DNA of 64,000 nucleotides from Colwellia sp. (GTDB taxonomy: Bacteria > Pseudomonadota > Gammaproteobacteria > Enterobacterales > Alteromonadaceae): assembly GCA_013215465.1 (NCBI GenBank), contig JABSOW010000012.1, forward strand, positions 1 to 64,000, given 5' to 3'. Every line of letters starts with the position of its first letter. Position 1 is the stretch's first letter. The notes beneath the pieces are model-generated. The model did not search any database, was not told the origin of the DNA, and worked only from the letters and a program-made list of their open reading frames with translations. Below are positions 30,950 to 39,700 of this stretch, one piece after another. Made by a program: the position numbers and the translations under genes.

Positions 30950-32341
30950 ATGAAAAATATCAATAAAGCACAATTTTATTGCTTTCTTATGCTGATTTTT
31001 TGGCTGCCTATTCCGTTAGGCTCAAACCGACCTTGGGCTTGGTCAATCATTGAAATTGTCGCCTTTTCATTGTTAGCGTTTCACTTATTGCTTGCGGCTA
31101 AAAACAATGAAAACATCTGGCCACGTTTTAGCGCTTACAAACCTTTAATAATTACATTTTCAATTGTTCAAATTTGGCTTTTGATGCAAATAATTCCTTT
31201 ACCAAATTCACTTTTATATTCGTTAAGCCCTAATTTAGCTGACATTTATAGTTATTATCCGAGTACATTTAACACCTTATCTTTAGATCCAAGTGAAACC
31301 AAAGTATCATTATTTAAAGGCTTATCTTATTTAGCTTTAATGCTACTTTCAATTTTACTGGTTACCTCTGAAAAAAGGCTTAAACAGCTGTTATTGGTGA
31401 TAATATTATCCGGCACCTTTCAGGCCGTTTATGGCAGTTTACAGGCAATGTCTGGCGACAGTTTGTCTTGGGTGATAGGAGTAAAAAACAGTACCATCGC
31501 TACTGGTGGTTTTATTTACAAAAATCATTTTGCCAACTTTTTATTACTGTGCATTTCTATCGGTATAGGCTTCTTAGTTGCCAGTTTATCTAGTAATACC
31601 TCAGGCTCTACTAGGGTAAAATTACGCAATATGATCGGTGCACTCATTCAAGGTAAAGCCGTGATCAGAATTGCGCTGGCATTAATGGTTATTGGCTTAG
31701 TTATGTCTCGTTCCAGAATGGGTAATGCTGCCTTTTTCACGGCAATGAGCTTTACTGGCATTTTCGCATTTTTCTATTTTAAACATCGCAGTAAAGGCTT
31801 AACCATTTTATTGATCAGCCTGTTTATTATTGATACTTTCATCCTTGGCGCTTGGTTTGGCCTAGATAAAATAAAAAACCGCATCCAACAAACAAATTTT
31901 AACCAAGAAACACGCGATGAAGTAAATGTATACGGTGTAGAGTTAATCAAAAAATTTCCGCTCACCGGCACCGGTGCCGGAAGTTTCTATACTGTTTTTC
32001 CTATGGTAAAAGGCAATGACATACCGATATTTTATGATCATGCTCATAATGATTATTTACAGTTTGCCATTGAATTTGGTTTACCGGCCACCCTATTCCT
32101 AGGCCTGATAGTTTTATGGAGCCTTTGGCAAACAATTTATACGATGCGACATCGGCGAAATAACCTGATGAAAGGCACCGCATTTGGCTGCATGATGGCC
32201 ATTATTGGCATGCTGATCCATATTACTGTTGATTTTAATTTACAGGCACCTGCCAATGCGGTGTATTTTATACTTATAATCACCCTCGCATGGCAATCAA
32301 GATATTTATTACGGTATAAGAAAACTATTAAAGGACTCTAA
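30950..32341 (+). CDS. O-antigen ligase/polymerase family (Wzy_C-like) membrane protein
   Basis: 463 aa; polytopic; NVYGVELIKKFPLTGTGAGSFYTVFP...FYDHAHNDYLQFAIEFGLPATL (periplasmic loop with HNDYLQ). Confidence 0.88.
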   Translation: MKNINKAQFYCFLMLIFWLPIPLGSNRPWAWSIIEIVAFSLLAFHLLLAAKNNENIWPRFSAYKPLIITFSIVQIWLLMQIIPLPNSLLYSLSPNLADIYSYYPSTFNTLSLDPSETKVSLFKGLSYLALMLLSILLVTSEKRLKQLLLVIILSGTFQAVYGSLQAMSGDSLSWVIGVKNSTIATGGFIYKNHFANFLLLCISIGIGFLVASLSSNTSGSTRVKLRNMIGALIQGKAVIRIALALMVIGLVMSRSRMGNAAFFTAMSFTGIFAFFYFKHRSKGLTILLISLFIIDTFILGAWFGLDKIKNRIQQTNFNQETRDEVNVYGVELIKKFPLTGTGAGSFYTVFPMVKGNDIPIFYDHAHNDYLQFAIEFGLPATLFLGLIVLWSLWQTIYTMRHRRNNLMKGTAFGCMMAIIGMLIHITVDFNLQAPANAVYFILIITLAWQSRYLLRYKKTIKGL

Positions 32342-32345
32342 TTTC

Positions 32346-33407
32346 ATGAAAAAAAAATACCTGAACAAGATGTTTGCAATTTCTATATGTTCAATGTTCA
32401 GCATTGGTTCCGTCACTGCCACAGAGCAGCCTAACGCTGAAGATTTAGTTGGCAAGATTTTTGGCGGCTTACACGCCCTGCATATTAAAACTGATGACGA
32501 CCGACTCATCACCTCTGATCCGTTATCAGCTATGGATTACGGTAATGGTTTTGGTGGAGAAATTGGTTATCGCTGGCTGCCGTCCACTGAATTTAGATTT
32601 ACCCATAGTCAATTTAAGCTAACTAGTGAAAACGACGGCTATCCAGAGCCTGATGGTACATCCAATGCGCTTGATATTTTGTATTTCCCTACCGAGAAAA
32701 ATTTCTACTTATTAACCGGCGTTAATAATTTAGATATTGGCAGCTCACAAATATCAGCTAACTTAGGTGCTGGTTATCGTTATTACCTTAGCGAACGTTC
32801 TGCTATTTACATTGAAGGTAAAGCAAATTACCAATTTTCTGAGCGTTATGATGAATTTACCTCACAAATTGGTTTTGTCTATTTCTTCGGTGATAACGCT
32901 GATTATAAAAATAATAAGCCAAGTAAAATAGCGGCTATTGATAGCGATAAAGACGGTGTTTTTGATAATAAAGATCAATGCCCTAGGACGCCAATGGTTG
33001 ATAAAGTTAATACTATAGGCTGCACAATCTTTGCAGATCGTTTTATCACTCAACAATTATTAGTTAAGTTTGATCACAACAAAGTAATTATTAAACCTCA
33101 ATATAATATTGAAATTGCAAACATAGCTGATTTTCTTAATGAAAATAAATCACTGTCAATGACAATTGAAGGGCATACTTCAAGTTTAGGAGCTGATTTA
33201 TACAATAAAACCTTATCTCAACAACGTGCTCAGGCTATTGTTGACATTTTGATCAAGGAACATAATATTGATAGCGCTCGTTTATCTGCTGTTGGCTATG
33301 GCGAAGAACAATTAAAAAACAGCGCAAATACTAACGCTGCTCACGCTGAAAACCGTAGAATTGAAGCCAAATTAGAAATAACTCACAAAGTAGCAGTTAA
33401 ACGCTAA
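32346..33407 (+). CDS. OmpA-family outer-membrane protein with thrombospondin type-3-like calcium motif
   Basis: 353 aa; N-terminal beta-barrel, DSDKDGVFDNKDQCPRTP, C-terminal TIEGHTSSLGADLYNKTLSQQRAQAIVDIL...RLSAVGYGEEQL...NRRIEAKLE. Confidence 0.9.
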   Translation: MKKKYLNKMFAISICSMFSIGSVTATEQPNAEDLVGKIFGGLHALHIKTDDDRLITSDPLSAMDYGNGFGGEIGYRWLPSTEFRFTHSQFKLTSENDGYPEPDGTSNALDILYFPTEKNFYLLTGVNNLDIGSSQISANLGAGYRYYLSERSAIYIEGKANYQFSERYDEFTSQIGFVYFFGDNADYKNNKPSKIAAIDSDKDGVFDNKDQCPRTPMVDKVNTIGCTIFADRFITQQLLVKFDHNKVIIKPQYNIEIANIADFLNENKSLSMTIEGHTSSLGADLYNKTLSQQRAQAIVDILIKEHNIDSARLSAVGYGEEQLKNSANTNAAHAENRRIEAKLEITHKVAVKR

Positions 33408-33416
33408 GGATTAATA

Positions 33417-33471
33417 TATACCCAGCCACTTCAAAATGCGAGTTTCAGGATTTTGAAGTAACTTGGCTATA
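33417..33471. repeat. Small intergenic imperfect palindromic element
   Basis: TATACCCAGCCACTTCAAAAT ... ATTTTGAAGTAACTTGGCTATA; related in sequence to 4045-4091. Confidence 0.5.
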
Positions 33472-33480
33472 CGCTAAACA

Positions 33481-33519
33481 AAAAAAGCTAAGTGTATTTT
33501 TAAACACCTAGCTTTTTAT
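33481..33519. terminator. Bidirectional terminator between convergent genes
   Basis: AAAAAGCTAAGTGT...ACACCTAGCTTTTT stem with A/T tracts. Confidence 0.75.
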
Positions 33520-33560
33520 TTATTAACTAGCTCAACAAACGAATAGCCATGTTAAACATG

Positions 33561-35870
33561 CTATGCAGTTGCCAAACCTTCACTACATGTTATTGATAGC
33601 TCTTTAGGTTTATACTCACTTGCTGCATAAATACCTAGCTCTTTTAATATCTGCATATCCGCGTCAGTTATTACCTCTTCTGCGTATAGTTTTATATTGA
33701 GCAATACGGTTAGTTCTTGTAATGCTTGTACTAATCGTTGTTTCGGTGCTTCGACAGCAATATTTAGGGTTTGCTCTTTCGTTAATCTGACCGCATCTAC
33801 TTTAATGCCTTGCAAGGCTTTGAGCGATAATATAGTAGGATCATAACGCTTGATAATCACCGAGCTACCTAGCTGATGTATGGTATCAATAAATTGCTTA
33901 AAAGCTGGTTGTTGTCTAACGACGGCATAAGCGGTGATGCTAAAAACAAGTTGTGGGGCAATATGTTTGTTATCTACTAGCTTCTTTGCCAACCAATGCA
34001 TGAAATCAGCATTACTTATTGAGTCGATTGATAGGTTAACTAACAGCTGATGGTTAAAATGTTGTTGTTCAATATCGATAATTATTTTATTAATCACCTG
34101 TTGATCAAAACCAACATGTAACTGAAATTTTTCAATAATAGAAATAAATGTTGCCATAGCAACGTTGTTACCATGCTGGTCTTGTACTCGGGTAAATGCC
34201 TCTACCATGACCATGTGATCACTATTATCTGCCACTGTTAACAATTTACTTGGTTTGACATAATCAATGATAAAATTACCGGTAGTAACACATTGCTCGG
34301 CTAATTGACGCCATTGCTGCAGATCAAGTGCTTGGGCTGATTTTTGATTAATAACGGCTTCATTGGGGCCGATTTGTTTGGCCGACTCTAAGGCTTCATT
34401 GGCGGCATGTAGTACCGTGGTAATATCGCTATCTGGTTGAAAAGCGCCGACGCCTATATGAGCCATATCGGTAAGATTGAATTTTGGGGTCAATAGATTC
34501 AACTTATGGGTCAATGCTGTTGCTACAATGACCGCATCCTTATTGCTAGCATTAGTAAGTAATAAAGAAAATTCTCCACCAAAAAAGCGATAAGGGCTTA
34601 TCTGGTATGACTTTTCTCTTTTTTCTTTACTACATTGAACCAAGATTTTAGCAACATCTTTAATAATGTTATCCACCTCATTATGTTCATGTGTGGTCGC
34701 GATGTGATTTAAGTTATTTATTTTAATGATGAAAACATAACCTTGCTGAGCTAGTGCTAAAGACTGGTTAAAATCTATATCAAAAGTAGGCTTTAATGCT
34801 AATTGGGTTAGGGGATCAATATTAATTTCTTCATGCATCCGCATAACTTCTTTGTTTAGGGTATCTATATAACGATTTAATTTTCCAGACATATCATTTA
34901 TTGCCAAAGTAACCATTTTAAATTCCTTAGTTTTTGGAATAACAGTTACCTGTTCGAATATACCTTTGCCTATTTTTTCAACGGAATTTTGAATATCAAT
35001 TAACGGCTGCAGTATCTTATGTAAGAAAATATTGAGTATTAACATGGCGATAATTAATGCCACCAAAGAATACCAAAAAGCTTGGTTTACATATTGAAAA
35101 AGCCGATTATAAACATCCGCAGGATTAGAGCTAATAGATAAATAGGCGATTTTTTTCCAACCATTGCTAAGTTCAACTTTAGCAATATCAATAGTGATAG
35201 GTAATAAATCTACAAACCATTGTGGGGTTTGTTCAAATTTATTTTCTCGGCTATCCTTAAATAGCAGTCGCTTTATCGGAATGAACGCTGTGCCTTTAAC
35301 GAGGGGTGCATCATTTCGGTTTGTCGCATTTATTTCAACTGGGCTAGCTTGAAAATCTATCTGTATGACGGTGTCATCAATAAAGTTCTCATGCGGTAAA
35401 AAACGCAGCCATTCAATGGTGTTACTATGTTGATTATTTTCTTTATTATGTTGAAGGGCTGCTAAGCGTGAACGTAGCTCAGTTTGAGCTACGTTAGTGG
35501 TTAATTGCCCATGTTTTTTGTCAACATAAATACTTTTTAGCGCCCATTGCCCCTGAGCAAAGACTTTATTGCTTGCTAAGTTAAGTAATTGTTGTGCGCT
35601 ATATGTTACCGCAATGCTATCCAAACGAATTTCTTTAAAAAAACCTCGATTAGCGACAATATTAATCAAAGAAGATATTTTCGGATCGGTAATATCTTTC
35701 ATTAATGGGCTTAGTGATAACGCCAATGAAGTAGAAGTATCATGTGCACGACTATAGGATTCGCTTTGTAAAAACTGTTTACTTTCATTGACACTAATTA
35801 AAAAAATTCCGCTAAAAACGATAGTGAAAATAATTAACAAAAATATTCGTAATTGTGTATTTAATGACAT
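33561..35870 (-). CDS. LapD-like c-di-GMP receptor, divergent copy with enlarged periplasmic domain (LapD2)
   Basis: 769 aa; TM-periplasmic-TM-HAMP, degenerate GGDEF (FFGGEFSLLL) and EAL (MVMVEAFTRV); SNGW in periplasmic domain; ~110-aa extra segment relative to LapD1. Confidence 0.85.
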   Translation of the reverse strand: MSLNTQLRIFLLIIFTIVFSGIFLISVNESKQFLQSESYSRAHDTSTSLALSLSPLMKDITDPKISSLINIVANRGFFKEIRLDSIAVTYSAQQLLNLASNKVFAQGQWALKSIYVDKKHGQLTTNVAQTELRSRLAALQHNKENNQHSNTIEWLRFLPHENFIDDTVIQIDFQASPVEINATNRNDAPLVKGTAFIPIKRLLFKDSRENKFEQTPQWFVDLLPITIDIAKVELSNGWKKIAYLSISSNPADVYNRLFQYVNQAFWYSLVALIIAMLILNIFLHKILQPLIDIQNSVEKIGKGIFEQVTVIPKTKEFKMVTLAINDMSGKLNRYIDTLNKEVMRMHEEINIDPLTQLALKPTFDIDFNQSLALAQQGYVFIIKINNLNHIATTHEHNEVDNIIKDVAKILVQCSKEKREKSYQISPYRFFGGEFSLLLTNASNKDAVIVATALTHKLNLLTPKFNLTDMAHIGVGAFQPDSDITTVLHAANEALESAKQIGPNEAVINQKSAQALDLQQWRQLAEQCVTTGNFIIDYVKPSKLLTVADNSDHMVMVEAFTRVQDQHGNNVAMATFISIIEKFQLHVGFDQQVINKIIIDIEQQHFNHQLLVNLSIDSISNADFMHWLAKKLVDNKHIAPQLVFSITAYAVVRQQPAFKQFIDTIHQLGSSVIIKRYDPTILSLKALQGIKVDAVRLTKEQTLNIAVEAPKQRLVQALQELTVLLNIKLYAEEVITDADMQILKELGIYAASEYKPKELSITCSEGLATA

Positions 35871-35889
35871 TGATACTCCATGGATTATG

Positions 35890-36663
35890 CTATTTATTTA
35901 ATAATTTTTGCCAATTAGCTAAATTGTATTGTTCAGTTTTAGATTGCTTGCCACGATGTTTTGATTTTAATAAACTGCTGGCGTTAAAGCTGAAAATAGG
36001 CGTGATATCAGGGCGCTGTGAAGCGAATTTAAGTCGCAGGTTGACATTATCTAGCAAGATAGGCTCTGCATCTGGTGTAGTGAAGTAACTTAACAGCATA
36101 TGATTACTAGAATATTTTTTATTACGCGTTTTTAATTTAACATAACTTAGTTGTAATTTTTTATCTGCTACGCCAAGTAGCTTTAAACTAAAATACTTGG
36201 CGGTAGCAAAATCTTCACAGTCACCGGCGCCACTGCCGATAAATTCAAAGGCGGTCGCCCAATAATCACCTTTTCCCCAATGTTTTTTGTCACTAAGGTA
36301 TTTTATTCGATTAAAATAATCATTGACCGCTTTGAGCTGCTCTAATTCTGATAAGCCAGTTGCCTTGATCATCATTTTATTCCATAAACTAAGGCGTTTT
36401 CCGGCTCTGGCATTATATGTTTTAATTATATTTTTTAACTGTATTTGAGTGATAAAGCTTGCAGTATTAGCTTGAAGAATACTGTTAGGCATCAAAATTA
36501 AGCACATTAGTATTATGACGGAAATTATCGACCTCTTATATTTAAAATAGTAACACCGCAAATAGTGACTAATATTTGAGTTATAAAAACACCAGATAAA
36601 GAGCCTACCTCCTATTTGGACGTTGCAAGCTAAAATTAATAATATACATAAGTATTTCCTCAA
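35890..36663 (-). CDS. LapG-like periplasmic cysteine protease, divergent copy (LapG2)
   Basis: 257-aa ORF (true start possibly internal); VNDYFNRIKYLSDKKHWGKGDYWATAFEFIGSGAGDCEDFATAKYFSLKLLGV...NHMLLSYF...ILLDNVNLRL. Confidence 0.88.
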   Translation of the reverse strand: MRKYLCILLILACNVQIGGRLFIWCFYNSNISHYLRCYYFKYKRSIISVIILMCLILMPNSILQANTASFITQIQLKNIIKTYNARAGKRLSLWNKMMIKATGLSELEQLKAVNDYFNRIKYLSDKKHWGKGDYWATAFEFIGSGAGDCEDFATAKYFSLKLLGVADKKLQLSYVKLKTRNKKYSSNHMLLSYFTTPDAEPILLDNVNLRLKFASQRPDITPIFSFNASSLLKSKHRGKQSKTEQYNLANWQKLLNK

Positions 36664-36701
36664 TTAAGGTGCCATAGGCATGTCAGACAGTTGATCGTTA
36701 T

Positions 36702-36754
36702 GTGCTATACCTAAGTGAATTCTACAGAGTGTAGTTCACTTAGGTATCTAGCAC
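36702..36754. repeat. Strong 53-nt hairpin in the adhesin-lapG2 intergenic region
   Basis: GTGCTA-TACCTAAGTGAA-TT-CTACA-GAG-TGTAG-TTCACTTAGGTA-TC-TAGCAC; 6+12+5 bp arms; no T-tract. Confidence 0.7.
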
Positions 36755-36763
36755 GTCAATAGA

Positions 36764-39700
36764 TTAAATTATAGTATCTACAATCTCTTGTTCTACATGA
36801 ACGGTAACAGTAGGATCAGTGGCAGTGGCACTAGTATTTGTATAAACATCATAAACATGCCCATCATCAGTAACCGTATTCATATCTTTATTCCAACCAC
36901 TACTGTCGGTGTTGGTAAAAGAGACTTTATCATTAGTGTCCCCTTCTATTATTAATAGGTTATTAGTATCGGTCATCTCTAGCACATCTTGCCATGATAG
37001 CGCGACTAAATCATGGTCGCCATTTTGTTGTAAGTCAATTAATTCAATATTCTTAATACCGTCAGCATTAGTCAGGCTACTAAAATCAATACCCACATCA
37101 TTTGATAAAATTAAAGTATCTGTACCTGCTAAGGCATCAACATTATTTCCTTGTTTATAAAACAAGGTATCATCGCCACTTGTCGCATCCACCTTACTGA
37201 TTTCAACAGCAAAAGAGTCATCAACAATGACTGAGCTATCATTATTACTAGGATTAGCGGTGTCAAGGTCAACAGTATGGGCTTTAACATCAATTATTCC
37301 GCTAAAACTTTGCTGAACAAAGCTTAAATTATTGATATCTGCGGCGGCGATATTACTAATAGTATAAGTATCTGAGCCGTCGTAATTAATGTTGTTATCA
37401 TCAATATCTTGACCATTGGCTTTAAAGTTAGCATCAACACCAAGACCTGTAAGGGTTATGGTTACCGTTTCTGAGCCATCAAGATCAATGACATTGGCAT
37501 TAAGATTGAGGGCGATATCATCTCCTTCATCTCCAAAAGTCTTAGTGGCATTAAGTGTTAAACCATCCGCAACAGCATTAATAACAAGGTCAAATGTAGC
37601 AGTATTTGCAGATAAATCAGAAAGATGTTCTTCTGAGCTATAGGTAGTAAAATTAATACCAGTGAGTGTGCCTGACCAATGTTCAGGCGCCTGAATATAG
37701 ACCTTTGCCGGTAGGGTGCCATTATTTAATGGAATAGCCCATTGGTTGAATCCAGCGGTACTTATCCCTGCATTCTGTGCCAACAAAGTCTTGTTGACAT
37801 CAGCTGGATCTTGATAATAAACAAGGAAACCAACGGGAACATTATCTAATAATGCCGTCACTACGGTCTCAGAAGGGTCACTAGGAGATATACTAAGATC
37901 AAGTGCAACCCTATTAACGCCACTGGCGATAACCACATCCTCAGTGCCAGCAACATCATTAGCACTAATGTTGCTACCATCAATAACGGGAGTTATATTA
38001 AATGAGAACTGTTGAGTTGACAGGTTGATTGCCGTATCCGTAATACCATTAATATTAGGATAAGGTGCCCAACCATGTGCTTCTTGATTATGTGCATACA
38101 CCTCAACATCGACACTGCCTTGGCGATCTGTCGCTGGTGTATAAATGAAGTCTAAAATATCAGTGTAACTCACACTAGAAACAACATAATAATTACCAGC
38201 AGGTAACCCTGCGGGGTTATTTTCAGTAGCCAAGCTATCACCGCCACCATCAGTTAACGTTCCGGCTAGAACACCAGGGTCAGAGTCAGAGTAAGTTTCA
38301 GTTATTTTTATATAAACTTTATCACCAATAATTGTAGTATTGGTTCCATCGGCATCGTTGCTTAAGGTAATCGAGAATGCTTTGCCAATATCTTCTGGTG
38401 TACTACCATCTGGTGTTACCGCAATGGTTAAATCATCCGTTACTGGATAGACTGGTTTATCAAAAGACAATTGACTGGTATTTTGGGTATAAGCCGCATA
38501 GGTTGTCATCGTGGCATTAAAAACAAAAGTATCTGCATCAATATGGTTAAAGCTATTAAAGTTCGCTGGTGGCGTGATTGTTACCGCTTGCATTGCCGCT
38601 AATACTGCATTGGAATCGCCATTTCCATAAACAATCCAAGTATCTCCCTGCTGCAGTGCCCCGGTTACAGTACTGCCAGCTAACACACCGGTTAACACGA
38701 TAGAAAAAGCACTTGCGCCGGTTGTTGTTGCACTAATAGCCTCATCTAGGGTAAATGCAGTATCTTCAATGATATTGATCGCTTTTACTGAGAAGCTATT
38801 AATGGTGGCAGGTATACCCGTTACGTTGCTACCGCTGTAACTACCATCTTTTTCAATAGTAAATGAAGTAAAGTCATCTTGTAGCACATTGTTATTATTG
38901 TCTTCATTATAAGCAGTAATTTTAATAACGCTGGTATTAAAATTACCTGTCCCACCATCTACATTAAAAGTAATCGTTTTACTAACACCATCACTATCTA
39001 ACGCTTCATTGATATTTAAATACCAGATGCCTGAATCTTCATATTGACTGGTACTGGTATTATAAATATCTCCAGCATAAATACCACCCACCACAGTGAT
39101 ACCCGAGGAGACATTTTCAATAACCAAACGAGTAACTTGCTCTGAGCCATCAGTATCTGCGCCGTTGCCAGTACCGTTGCCTTCATCTGTATCATCAATA
39201 CCCGTAACCTTGACCTCAACAGTAATGGTGGTGTTATCTGTTACGGTAACAGTAGAGCCTGAAATAGCACCGTGAGTACCGCCATTTATAGTGCCTAAGT
39301 TGACATTAATATCATCAGTGATGGCATTTACTATCAGCTTATAAGACAAAGTACCGGAAAGTGTATTTTCTGATGTTCCCGCTGTAATGTTAACACTGTC
39401 CTTAATGTCATATTTCACTTCAAAATTATTATCGCTATGTAAGTCGGCAGAACCGAGTGCATAAACATTATTAAAGGTATGATTTGTTAATATATAATAA
39501 GTACCGTCATCACTGATCGCATTCGAAGTAACTGCTGCATCAAGTGTCACTGCGGGGCTATTACCAAGGTATAAGGTAAAATCACCTGCGGCCACCTCCG
39601 CTTTGTTAATATAAACGGCCTCAAGCGTTTCGTTAGTATCACCGTTTTGATAAACAATACTAAAATCAAGTAAACTTAACTGATCTTCATTTATTGTGGT

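Noticed and set aside
28207-35870. Calling the two GGDEF/EAL proteins active cyclases or phosphodiesterases
   Set aside because: Signature motifs are degenerate (AGSDF/EIY; GGEF preceded by FF and EAF) and the N-terminal architecture is LapD-like.
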